From Parietichytrium sp. I65-24A (taxonomy: Eukaryota > Sar > Bigyra > Thraustochytrida > Thraustochytriidae), in assembly GCA_012862575.1 (NCBI GenBank), contig BLSF01000087.1, positions 50,000-113,999 of the forward strand: a DNA stretch of 64,000 nt, given 5' to 3'. Positions 1 to 9,039 of the stretch are shown here, in pieces (within the stretch, counting starts at the first letter, position 1; each line of letters starts with the position of its first letter). Both the position numbers and the translations under genes were made by a program. Under the pieces are notes generated by a model. That model saw nothing but the letters and a program-made list of their open reading frames with translations, ran no database searches and was not told the origin of the DNA.

Positions 1-670
1 GAGAAACGGTGTCGAGGTCGCAACCACTCCTCCCCATACCTCGCAAAGATGGATGAGAAACCAAACATGGCACGTGGCACGTTGGGAGCCAAAAGCTTTG
101 TTAAGTTGCAAGCTAAACGCCTTCGTCAATTTAAAAAAGAGACCCCCATCGACAACTCTTTTAATTTTCACTCGACCTCTTTGCCTCATTGTTTCCTCTC
201 TTGCACTTCTCTATTCTCTCTTTCTCTGCCGACGCAAATTAAGGTAAACCATTTCACACTCATTGTCAATCAATCAATCAAACAAACAAACAATCAAGCC
301 ACTGCAAACTATTGCAGTTGCCAAAGCAAAGACGACTCACTCGAACCCTGCAAACACTCTGCAAACTTGCCAATGGAAAACGTGGAAAACGTGGAAAACG
401 CATCGATCGATCCAACCCCAATCCCATCGCACACATCACCGTGCTACTAGTGCATTTGGATAGCAGCGTCCTCTCAGCTCTCAGCTCTCTTCGCTCTCTC
501 TTCACTTCTATCTTCCACGGTAGCTATAGTTATTCGGTATTCTTCTCTCTCAAATCTTAAGCTTGCTGATTGATTATTGATTGATTTTGATTGTGAATCA
601 CTTGACTGTCTTGCGTTGAAAGCTTTGACAAACTGACAGTGAGTGCAAGCGCGCAATCACGCAACAGCGA
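1..670. other. 5' flank, no supported gene
   Basis: I see no gene here. Open frames on both strands overlap one another, are low in complexity and match no family I know. The stretch holds a three-copy TGGAAAACG array at 374-400 and pyrimidine-rich DNA at 165-240. A segment at about 604-640 recurs in diverged form at about 746-783, around the shared core TTGAAAGCTTTGACAAACTG. The stretch probably serves as promoter and 5' leader for the PLGRKT-like gene at 874. Confidence 0.5.
374..400. repeat. 9-bp tandem array (TGGAAAACG)3
   Basis: Three perfect head-to-tail copies of TGGAAAACG in non-coding DNA upstream of the PLGRKT-like gene. Function unknown. Confidence 0.85.
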
Positions 671-684
671 AAGACAAGACAAGA

Positions 685-724
685 CAAGCAAAGCAAAGCA
701 AAGCAAAGCAAAGCAAAGCAAAGA
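685..724. repeat. CAAAG pentamer microsatellite
   Basis: About seven near-perfect CAAAG units follow a short run of AAGAC units. The array lies in the 5' flank of the gene at 874, between two related copies of a segment containing TTGAAAGCTTTGACAAACTG. Confidence 0.85.
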
Positions 725-786
725 GAACAGCTTGAGTGACTGCTGGACTGTCTTGCTGTTGAAAGCTTTGACAAACTGCTGTTCCA

Positions 787-861
787 CAGTGCAACAGTGC
801 AACAGTGCAACAGTGCAACAGTGCAACAGTGCAACAGTGCAACAGTGCAACAGTGCAACAG
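787..861. repeat. 8-bp tandem array (CAGTGCAA)9
   Basis: About nine perfect copies of CAGTGCAA end 12 bp before the ATG of the PLGRKT-like gene. Three units make 24 bp, so the array is open in the gene's frame, but an in-frame TGA at 769-771 and the lack of an upstream ATG argue that it is not translated. It is one of several CAGTG-cored arrays beside gene starts in this window. Confidence 0.9.
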
Positions 862-873
862 CGGAACAGGGAG

Positions 874-1353
874 ATGGGTCTGCTGCAGTCGTCGCTGGAG
901 CACAAGGCGCAGGATGTGAAGGCGCAGGTAGTGGAGTTTCAAGCGCAGCAGCGGGAGATCCAGATGGCAGTGGGCATGGCGCAAGCGCGGGACCTGACGC
1001 AGTATCTCTCCGGGCTGTGGACCGGACTGGCGGCTGCACTGACGCTGCGCACGATGGCAACCGGCCTCAGGCCGCCGGCTGCGGCTGCGGCGCCACTGCT
1101 GGTGCTGCCGGTGGTGATTGGGTACCAGGCGGACATGGCGTACAACACCAAAATGCGCCGCGTGGTGCTGGAGGCGGAGCACATTCTCGAGCACGAAAAG
1201 TATCGGTTCATCCCGCCCAAGCAGGCTCCGTTCGCGCACTTGTACGAGGAGCAGGTCCGGAACCTGCCCGGCACCACCTGGGGCGACGCGCAGCGCGTGG
1301 GAAGCTTGTGGCCATCAATCGTCCGGGACCTTTTGGAAAAACCGCGCGCATGA
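874..1353 (+). CDS. PLGRKT-like small membrane protein
   Basis: Predicted 159-residue protein resembling the plasminogen receptor (KT) family (PLGRKT, formerly C9orf46). The region of similarity is an amphipathic N-terminus ending in a REIQMAV stretch, two closely spaced hydrophobic segments at about 45-85 separated by a short Ala/Pro-rich turn, then a YQ-D-Y motif and an acidic/basic segment with EAEHILEHEK. The vertebrate member is a two-helix plasma-membrane protein that binds plasminogen through a C-terminal lysine; this one ends in Arg-Ala, so plasminogen binding cannot be assumed. Mitochondrial or endomembrane roles are possible. The ATG at 874 is the first in frame after an in-frame TGA at 769. 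The START-like gene at 1705 converges on it about 350 bp away. Function in this organism is unknown. Confidence 0.72.
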   Translation: MGLLQSSLEHKAQDVKAQVVEFQAQQREIQMAVGMAQARDLTQYLSGLWTGLAAALTLRTMATGLRPPAAAAAPLLVLPVVIGYQADMAYNTKMRRVVLEAEHILEHEKYRFIPPKQAPFAHLYEEQVRNLPGTTWGDAQRVGSLWPSIVRDLLEKPRA

Positions 1354-1704
1354 CTAGCTAGCTAGGCTGGCTGACTAGCTACTAGAATTCGAGAATGCGC
1401 GCGCACGGAAAGGCTGCATCAGAAGATCAGGGCAAAAATTCGACACAAGATTTCGCTGCCAGTCGCCATGAACGATCATCATCATCTGCTTCTACTATTT
1501 ACTCAACTAACTAACTATGAACGCAATAGCAAACAGAAAAACTTTTGTATCGTACAGGGGACCCCACAGGCAGAATCGGGAGACACCCCACACTGCGCTG
1601 ATGCAGCGACCCTCCAAACGTATACATCGTGAACTATGACAAATTGTGCGAAAGAGTTTCTCCATCAACGGTCTGAGAGAGGGATCGACGTGACAGGAGC
1701 ATTT

Positions 1705-4700
1705 CTAAAACTCGTACGTTTTCTTCAGCTCCGACATGAGGTTACTTTCCCAGTCCTTCTCGCCGCCTTCCTTCTTGGTCGCGTCAGAAGAAAGGTCCTT
1801 TGAACTTGACTTTGAGTTCATCTCTGTAGATTTCAAACTGCCTGGGCGGCTGGAAGAGAAAGAGGACTCGAGAACCTTCGCGAGCTCATCATCGTCTTTT
1901 TTGGAACCCATGCTGGAGGTCGCACGGAGGATCTCACTCTTTTTCAGCGAACCGGCATTGCCCGATGCAACGCTCTGCGGCCCAGAACCGGTTGATGAGA
2001 CGGACAGCTTGCGGGAACTTGGCTTGCTGCCAAATGATGTCTCCAGTCTCTGCAGAAGGTCCATGTCCATGTCACGGCTCCTCGCGCTGCCGCCTTGCGA
2101 GGACCCGGACACGGAGGGAGCCGGCGAAGTCACTTCAGCAGGCTTGGGCGGAAGCGGTGGTGTATCCGTAGACGGCGGAGGGGCTGGTGGAGTAATTGGA
2201 GCAGATACCGACGAGGCAGCAGAAGACACGGAGGAAGAAGACGAGGGCACATACGACATCTCGAGTTGCGCAGTGAGATCTTTGGCAGAAACACCAAGCT
2301 TACCGATTTTCGCCGGCCCTCGTCCTACGCCAGCTGCGACCCCGGAAGGAGCTGTTGCGGGAGTCTTTTCCTCTGTTGCTGAAGATGCCGATGATGGCGT
2401 AGCGCCTCTGCTCTTAATTCCCGCAAACAACCCTTCCATATCCCCTCTGCCTTTCATGACTGCTGGCACAGGCTTTGGGTTCTCAGCACCGGACTCAGTT
2501 CCACCACCCCTGCTTTTGATACCTGCAAACAAGCTCTCCATGTCACCTCGGCCCTTCATAACCGCTGGAACAGGCTTTGGCGAAGGCTCTGCATCCCCGC
2601 TGGAAACTGGAGGCCCGCGCGGAGGCCCGCGTGGAGGCCCGCGTGGACCTCCGCCCGCAACTCCGGCAAACATTTGCTCAAACCCAGCACGCCCTTTCAA
2701 AACATTTGGGACTTTGCGAGGTTCCGAAGGTCCAGCCTCCGCGCCAGGCAGACCGCGTGGTGGACCACGTGGGCCGCCAAATGGAGGCCCCCGGGCTCCT
2801 CCAAGCTTTGCAGCAAGAGCTTCGTGCAAGCCCGCCATCTTGTTTCCGCCGAAGGGCGGGCCACGTGGGCCTCCACCTCCGCCGCCTCCAAAAGCAGGTT
2901 TTGGGCGGTCGGCAGCCTTGTTTGTGTATGCCCGATGTCTGCGGTCGTTACCAGACAGCGAGCCACTCTCCTCCTGTTTAATCATCTCAGAAAGCTTTTG
3001 GCGAAAATTATTGCGCCAGCGGGTTTTGCGGCCGTCAGGATCGTTCCCGAACTCTAAAGGTAATTTACAATATAACGCTCGGCGCTCTACGATATCCAAG
3101 CCTTGAACATTAAGGGCCTCGATCCCAGCAGGATGTAGCTTGGCTATTTGAGAGGGATCCTGATATAACAATTTGAATACATTTCGCTCGGTGATGCGCT
3201 TCGCAAGGGCCTTGGTTAGCTTGAGCTCCTCTAACTGCTCCACAGACTTGTTCAAGTACTCCTCCTTTACGATTTTCTTCATCTCTTCGAGGGCCTGCTC
3301 GTTCTTGGCCAGATTGTCGTCTTCCCAGTCCTCCCACTTGCGCTTCTCGCGAGTTTTGTAGTCGGGGTGGTTCTGTACGATTGCGTCATAGCGATCGAAC
3401 TGTTTCTGCGCGTCCATCTGCTTGACCTCATCGTCAGTGGTCAGCAAGATCTGCAGAGCATCTTTCATGCGCTTTTCAGCCTCCTCTAGAGGAATGTCAA
3501 GGTCCTCCACCAGAACACCTTCGGGGAGAGTGCTTTGAAGCAGCTCCCGCAACCGCTCGATCTGCTGCTCCAGTGTTCGGTCGCTCGGAGGCGTCTCACC
3601 GCGCTCCTTGGCACGCTCTTTCATGCGCTGCTCTTCGAGCTTGATCAGCTCCCGAGCCTTGATGCTCTTGGCGCGTTTCTTCTCAAGCTCGTCGTTCCGC
3701 TTCTTTTCGTTGGTGTACTTTTCTGTCAGGTCTTCGATCACCTGCAGCAGCTTGCGATTATCAGCGAGGAGCACCGATGGCCTACCATGTTCTATTTGCT
3801 TTTCCGCATCCGTGATTTCACCCATCAGCTTCGTGAGATGGTCGCTGTTGGACATGGCCGACGGCGCAGCGGCTTTGTCTTCGGGGATCTCTGCGAAACG
3901 CACGCTGGCGCGGGACTTTTTGGCATCCGAAAGCGTGGGCACTGCCCCGGCTTGGTCCGCGTACAGCGGTGTGCTTTTGAGGTTGGAGCCACGAGCGCGC
4001 GGGGATCTCACGTTGCCGACCTCCATATCAGTCGCCAGGCGGGAGAGGGCCTTGGAATTGACGCCATCGGTCTCCTTCAGCTGGAAGGCCGCAGGCGGAC
4101 TGTCCTCACACTTGGACAGGTCGCCGTTGCGGCGAACGCGGCTCTCCACCCAAACGCGGATGCTATCGACGACAGAGGCCATCGCCTCTAACTGCTTGGC
4201 GTGCTTGCTGACCTTTTTGAGAAACCCAAAGTTGGAACCGCTGCCCTTGGGGTCGCTGGCGATGAGGACACAGCACAGCTCCACCATGTTGCCGTCCATG
4301 GGGGCTACGACAAAGCCCGAGCCCTCGTGTAGCACGCCATGCGCCACGTCCTGACCCTCTGACATCTTCTCCGCCTCAGGAATGCTGCACGAGAGCATCG
4401 AACGCACGCCCACCTCCCGGCCCTCGTAGTCGCGCAGCTCGTAATAGTCCCGGAACACGTAGTCGCGCACCCTGCGCGCGTCCGGCAGCTTGTGGCAGGT
4501 GCGCTTGAGCGTGCAGAGCGGCAGCGACGGGAACTCGTAGTCCTCGCCGGCGCTGTCCGCGGTGCGCGGGGAGATGAGGCGCAGCACTTGGCCGCATGCC
4601 AGCGTCCCGTCCAGCTGGCAGTGGCGCTCCATGAGCCGCGACGTGCTCTCGGCGATGAGCAAGCTCATGACCTGCCGCACCGAGGCGCGCACGTTGGCAA

Positions 4701-5472
4701 CGGCCTTGACGGCGGTGGCCTTGACCTCCTTCTGCGTCAGAGGGCACAGCGTCTCCAGCTCGGCACTGTAGTATGCCGTCCCAAAGTCCTTGTTGCTCTT
4801 GGACGGCCCGCCGCTCGACAGCAGCCGCGACCACCGCACCGTGGCGCCTCCGTAGCCCCTGTACATGGCCAGCACAGCCATGGACCCCGTGGTTGCCAGC
4901 CCCGCCTGGTCGTCGTCCCAGGTTTTGTTGCGCACGAACCGCATGTCCAGGTTGAGCGACCGGCTCATGCTCATCACCTTGTCGCGCCGCGCGTCCTCGT
5001 ACCCGCCGCGGTTGAACCCGCCGCCGATGTCCACCTCTCCGCCGCGCTGCTTCATGGACCCCGTGTGCCGCGGCACGTTGGTCAGGTCGCCGCTGCCCAG
5101 GCTTCCCGCGTCGTCCATCGCGGACAGGAACGCGGCGCCGGAGCTCTTCTTCTTCGGGAAGAACCCCGACCAGCTCAGCCCGCGCCGCTCCTTCTCCGAG
5201 CTGTTCACGCTGCCGCTGTCCACGGCCGACGCCTTCCGCTGCACGGGAACGTTCGGCACGTCCAGGTCCGCCAGCGCGGCCGTGCGGGCGCGCGCTTCGT
5301 CCACCGCCTGCTCGTACCTCCGCTTCTGCACCGTGGTCATGCCCGCCGATTCCAGGTCTGCGTCCGTCAGCAACGCGAGGTCCTCCAGACGGTTCACGCC
5401 CAGACGCAGCAGCTGCGCCTCGAACTCGCCCAGCTCCTTCTTCTGGAGCAGCGACTTGGTCTGCAGGTCCAT
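1705..5472 (-). CDS. START-like, coiled-coil, proline-rich protein
   Basis: Predicted 1255-residue cytosolic multidomain protein. Residues 1-60 look like a small helical (SAM-like) module. Residues about 215-455 have the length and pattern of a START/Bet v 1-like lipid-binding fold; this is similarity by eye only. Residues 545-625 are a charged coiled coil and 690-835 a conserved-looking helical block. After 860 the protein is Gly/Pro-rich with repeated GPRGPP units. Three copies of a short motif, of the form KGRGDMExLFAGIKxRG, lie near 925, 972 and 1007. The C-terminus has four further short segments ending in LExSF/Y-like residues near 1070, 1140, 1200 and 1250. This layout suggests a lipid-responsive scaffold, perhaps cytoskeletal, but the function is not known. 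The ATG at 5472 is chosen because everything upstream in frame is translated microsatellite. Confidence 0.75.
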   Translation of the reverse strand: MDLQTKSLLQKKELGEFEAQLLRLGVNRLEDLALLTDADLESAGMTTVQKRRYEQAVDEARARTAALADLDVPNVPVQRKASAVDSGSVNSSEKERRGLSWSGFFPKKKSSGAAFLSAMDDAGSLGSGDLTNVPRHTGSMKQRGGEVDIGGGFNRGGYEDARRDKVMSMSRSLNLDMRFVRNKTWDDDQAGLATTGSMAVLAMYRGYGGATVRWSRLLSSGGPSKSNKDFGTAYYSAELETLCPLTQKEVKATAVKAVANVRASVRQVMSLLIAESTSRLMERHCQLDGTLACGQVLRLISPRTADSAGEDYEFPSLPLCTLKRTCHKLPDARRVRDYVFRDYYELRDYEGREVGVRSMLSCSIPEAEKMSEGQDVAHGVLHEGSGFVVAPMDGNMVELCCVLIASDPKGSGSNFGFLKKVSKHAKQLEAMASVVDSIRVWVESRVRRNGDLSKCEDSPPAAFQLKETDGVNSKALSRLATDMEVGNVRSPRARGSNLKSTPLYADQAGAVPTLSDAKKSRASVRFAEIPEDKAAAPSAMSNSDHLTKLMGEITDAEKQIEHGRPSVLLADNRKLLQVIEDLTEKYTNEKKRNDELEKKRAKSIKARELIKLEEQRMKERAKERGETPPSDRTLEQQIERLRELLQSTLPEGVLVEDLDIPLEEAEKRMKDALQILLTTDDEVKQMDAQKQFDRYDAIVQNHPDYKTREKRKWEDWEDDNLAKNEQALEEMKKIVKEEYLNKSVEQLEELKLTKALAKRITERNVFKLLYQDPSQIAKLHPAGIEALNVQGLDIVERRALYCKLPLEFGNDPDGRKTRWRNNFRQKLSEMIKQEESGSLSGNDRRHRAYTNKAADRPKPAFGGGGGGGPRGPPFGGNKMAGLHEALAAKLGGARGPPFGGPRGPPRGLPGAEAGPSEPRKVPNVLKGRAGFEQMFAGVAGGGPRGPPRGPPRGPPVSSGDAEPSPKPVPAVMKGRGDMESLFAGIKSRGGGTESGAENPKPVPAVMKGRGDMEGLFAGIKSRGATPSSASSATEEKTPATAPSGVAAGVGRGPAKIGKLGVSAKDLTAQLEMSYVPSSSSSVSSAASSVSAPITPPAPPPSTDTPPLPPKPAEVTSPAPSVSGSSQGGSARSRDMDMDLLQRLETSFGSKPSSRKLSVSSTGSGPQSVASGNAGSLKKSEILRATSSMGSKKDDDELAKVLESSFSSSRPGSLKSTEMNSKSSSKDLSSDATKKEGGEKDWESNLMSELKKTYEF

Positions 5473-5478
5473 CGCGCC

Positions 5479-5577
5479 TGTCTGTCTGTGTCTGTCTGTC
5501 TGTCTGGCTGGCTGGCTGGCTCTCTGTGTCTGTCTTGTCTGCGTGCGTGTGTATGTGTGTGTGTATGTGCGTGTATA

Positions 5578-5619
<42 letters not shown>

Positions 5620-5634
5620 CGGGTGGGTGGGTGA
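5479..5634. repeat. Composite microsatellite abutting a start codon
   Basis: On the + strand the order is CTGT units, GGCT units, GT-rich DNA with TATG interruptions, a GA dinucleotide tract and GGGT units. It begins about 7 bp outside the ATG of the START-like gene, so it is the 5' leader or core promoter of that gene (sense strand: CT, then AC, then AGCC, then ACAG). Such a tract is likely to vary in length between strains. Confidence 0.9.
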
Positions 5635-8354
5635 GTGACTAAGCGAGTGCTGCAACAACAAAATGTTGGTTGATCAGTCAATTGATGCAATCAGCGAGCA
5701 CTGTATGAGTGATCGAACAGTCAATATATTGTACGATCTGTGCAAACAACAACAACAACAGCAGCAGCAACAACGACAATAACAAAAACAAAAACAAACA
5801 ATCAATCAATCAATCAAAATCACGACGAGCTTTGAAGAACAAAACAAAGGCTCTGCTGAGACTCTTCTCCCACGCCTCCTCCTCCTATCACTACTACCAC
5901 GCTCGCGCTGCCACCCGCGCCACTCCTGTGGGCCGCCCACACTAACTTCCAACTCCCTGACGCGCGCACGCTTTAGATTTGGGATCTGCCCACCTACGCA
6001 AAGAGGATCAGAGGATCAGCGTGACAGCTGCAACCAGCGCGCCTGTCCCCGCGCGCCGTTCCGGCAACGTTGCCCAACCCTGTCCCCACAGCGCGCCTGC
6101 CCTGAGGATGAGAAACAGAGAGAGAAACAGAGAGAAACAGAGAGAGAGGGAGAAGGAATGAGAGGGAAGGAAAGAAGCACACTAACAAACGTTTCGCGAG
6201 GACCTCCTGCCTAGGCAGCTGGCTAGCGAAATCGTAGGAATCCTGCGATGACGAGTGCCGGTCCGTCGGTCCGACGGCGTGAGAGCGCCAGTGCGGAACC
6301 GATGGCTGGCAGCAGCGGGCGAGGACAGCGCGGAACGACTGCGGAACGTTCGCGTACGGTGCGCGTACGGTGCGCCGCGTATGCCACGGAATTTGGCCAC
6401 CCTCAGTGTGAGTGAATGAGTGAATGACTGAGTGAGTAAATGACTGAGTAGGTGGGAGTAGTAAGGAATGGGAGGAAGGCGACTAGTGGGGTCCGTACAC
6501 TTTATTCCTATCCTATCCTCGTAACGCTTGTCTAATAGGCTCTTTCTCTAGCACTCGACGCTCACGGTAGGAGCTCTTAGTGTACTGTACGCTGTGGGAA
6601 CTGTAGAGTAGGATATAGTAACAAAGGTAGCCCTGCTACGCAGACTGGGCATCCGATAGGCCACTGCCTATTTGTCTTCTACCGTTTGTTATCAGTAGCT
6701 AGTTGCAGCATATCAGAGACGTAGCCTCTATAGTAGAGTATTACAAGGCCGGATACCATGCTCATTTACCTAGCAGACTGTTATCTCTACCACGACCTCT
6801 ACTAGCGAGCTAGGATAGCCCTGGTGTGGACGTACTGTACTACTTTTACCAAAGCGGCTGAGAAAACTTTCAGCCATGTGAGCCATGTGGTGGTGAGCCT
6901 TGTGGAAATCTGTGGAAATCTGTGGAACATGTACAGAGCAGAACCGAATTTGGAACTACTTGTTCAATGGATTCGGCAAAGATGACAAAGTCAAAGTCGG
7001 TGGGACTTGCAAGGCGAATGAAAATAGAGCGGCCTCTCCTGCCTCGCTCAGCATGAGCTGGAACGTGAGACCTCCGAACTCCAAGTATTTGGTGAGAACT
7101 TACTTCAAAGCTTCAAGTTCATTCCAGTTTGTTGATGCTTTATGCTTTATAGAGTGGTCGAAAGTTTTGAAAAGAGTTCCGCCAGGACATTGAAGGTCTG
7201 CGAGGTTTGCCGCAAAGGAACTTGAGGCCAGCTTCGAAACCTCGGCGTGCACAGGCGCCGGTGCCTCTGGCGACCGTGACTCATGCAAGTTGTGGAGAAG
7301 AAAGCCAGAACGAGGCGGGACCCGCTCCTTGCGCGAACTGATGTCGACCGTGGGGGCCAGCGCCATGAAAGCATTAAAGCCGTCGACACGAAACAGCGTG
7401 AGATGCACTTTGGCGAATCTCGGAGCGCGCGCAAGGCGAACTGACAAGCCAGAATATTCCCATGCGCTGTGAAAGGAGAGAACCCGCCGTCAAAACCTTG
7501 TTTCCTTGCCTTAACACTGCTCTGGAACTGCTTCGCTGTTCAGCTCCTTTTCCGCTATGCACTTTGCAAAAGAGAGATGAGATGAGATGAGATAAGATGA
7601 AAAGGGGCGCACTGTCAGAACCACACACCCTGTGCCGGTCAGCTCGGCACTTTTCGTGGCCGAGACCTCCTTCGACTTGGTCCCAACTATTAAACAAAAG
7701 CAGCACAAATGCAAATGACAAGACTGACAACAATAATTATACTCTTGCTTCTTCGTAAACAAGTATTGGTTGACAGTTGACATACTGAAACAGAAGCAAA
7801 TGACAACAAGACCGGCAACACTAATAAACTTTCCCTCGTCTTCGATTCTTTTCTGTCTCCAAAGTAACTTGTTGACCAAGAACAAACCACTTTCAATGTT
7901 CATTTTGAAGAGTACCTCGCTTGCTAAGAGCTGAATGAGTGCGCAAGCACCGGGGTTACCGCCGCTCTACTCGCCAGGGTACAAGTGCGACTTCTCATCC
8001 CCCTGACATCCATCCCTGACATCCCTGCCTCCCACCACGTACAGGTACTCTAGAGTACTAATACCACCACCACCACACACGCAATACACGCAATGAACGC
8101 AATGACTGACTGCCATGTTCCGCACCTCCGCACTTGCGCAAACAAACCCGAAGGCTCTGCAGGCAGCTCAGACGGAGCAAGCGCGCAGACGCAGACACAG
8201 ACGCAAAGACGGAGAGAGAGGCAGAAACAGAGATTGAGAGAGGGTTCATCAGCGACCAGCTCAGCAGCTGATGGGCTGGGCCTGCAGCAACAGGCCGCAA
8301 TAGGCTTCCCGCACTGCCCGGCGGAGTGAAAGAGCTGAGCTGAAGAATTGAACT
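5635..8354. other. Divergent spacer, no supported gene
   Basis: About 2.7 kb lie between the START-like gene (-) and the Mpv17 gene (+). It contains CAA/ATCA repeats at 5744-5819, AGAGAAAC-like units at 6110-6152, a TAG/CTA-rich stretch at about 6490-6840 and GATGA units at 7574-7600. An open frame on the minus strand at 7100-7447 lacks an early ATG and resembles no family I know. I do not call a gene. Confidence 0.5.
5744..5819. repeat. CAA / CAG / ATCA low-complexity repeats
   Basis: Imperfect CAA and CAG trinucleotides grade into ACAAAA and then ATCA tetranucleotide units. Non-coding by position, with no conserved frame. Confidence 0.8.
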
Positions 8355-8394
8355 GTGGACAGTGGACAGTGGACAGTGGACAGTGGACAGTGGA
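8355..8394. repeat. 7-bp tandem array (GTGGACA)n
   Basis: About 5.7 perfect copies of a 7-bp unit (also readable as CAGTGGA) end about 51 bp before the ATG of the Mpv17 gene. It shares the CAGTG core with the arrays at 787 and 42033. Confidence 0.9.
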
Positions 8395-8445
8395 GCAGAA
8401 GAAGGAAGGTCCGTCAGTTGTCTAGAAATCGTCGCGTGACTTGAA

Positions 8446-9039
8446 ATGGCGGCGAGGTTGTGGGCAGGGTATTCGCGGCTGCTGCAAACGCACCCATTGA
8501 GGACCAAGGTGCTCACCAGCACGGGCATCTACGTGGTGGGCGATGTGAGCATGCAGAAAATGGAGCACAAGAGCAAAGTGGCCGAAGGGAAAAGCAACGG
8601 TCAGTTCGCATGGGACGCTTGGCGCACGACGAGAATGTGCGTGTATGGCGGCCTCTGGCTAAGCCCGTTCTTGCACGTGTGGTACAAATCGCTCGACGCG
8701 ATTTTCATTGGCCGGACCGGATGGGGCGTGATCGCTAGTAAGCTGGCCTTGGACCAGTCGCTCGCTGCCACTGCCAACATGACAATGTTCCACAGCATCA
8801 ACGGACTTATGGACGGGCTCTCGCCATCACAGGTGGCTAAAAGACTGGAAGAGAAGCTCTGGCCTACGATGCAGACCCTTTGGTGCCTGTGGATCCCGGT
8901 TCAAATTGTCAATCTATCCTTCGTTCCACTGGAGAAGCGAGTGCTGGTTGTCAATTTGATTGGATTGGGTTGGAGCGTGTACCTGAGTTATATTGGGAAC
9001 CAACGCGAGGAGGTTGTTGTGAGCACCCTCACCCCGTAA
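8446..9039 (+). CDS. Mpv17/PMP22 family membrane protein
   Basis: Predicted 197-residue integral membrane protein of the Mpv17/PMP22/Sym1 family, at the usual family length. The N-terminal YSRLLQTHPLRTK segment corresponds to the family's Y-x-x-L-x-x-x-P-x-x-T start. Four hydrophobic segments follow. The C-terminal signature is clear: W-P at about 140, W-x-P-x-Q-x-x-N at about 150-157, V-P-x-x-x-R, and a final W-x-x-Y-L-S-Y. Family members sit in the inner mitochondrial membrane (Mpv17, Sym1) or the peroxisomal membrane (PMP22, PXMP2), where they act as channels. Sequence alone does not choose between the two. The ATG at 8446 starts directly before the family's N-terminal motif. A 7-bp tandem array lies in the leader. 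Confidence 0.9.
   Translation: MAARLWAGYSRLLQTHPLRTKVLTSTGIYVVGDVSMQKMEHKSKVAEGKSNGQFAWDAWRTTRMCVYGGLWLSPFLHVWYKSLDAIFIGRTGWGVIASKLALDQSLAATANMTMFHSINGLMDGLSPSQVAKRLEEKLWPTMQTLWCLWIPVQIVNLSFVPLEKRVLVVNLIGLGWSVYLSYIGNQREEVVVSTLTP

Noticed and set aside
49-1239. Several open frames on both strands around the arrays at 374-861
   Set aside because: They are translations of tandem repeats, overlap in many frames and do not extend similarity beyond the PLGRKT-like frame.
1736-3106. 456-codon + strand frame antisense to the START-like gene
   Set aside because: Shadow of the GC-rich, Pro/Gly-coding 3' part of that gene; its composition mirrors the sense repeats.
7100-7447. Minus-strand frame as a gene
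   Set aside because: No ATG near its start, no recognised domain, and another minus-strand frame over the same DNA looks equally plausible.
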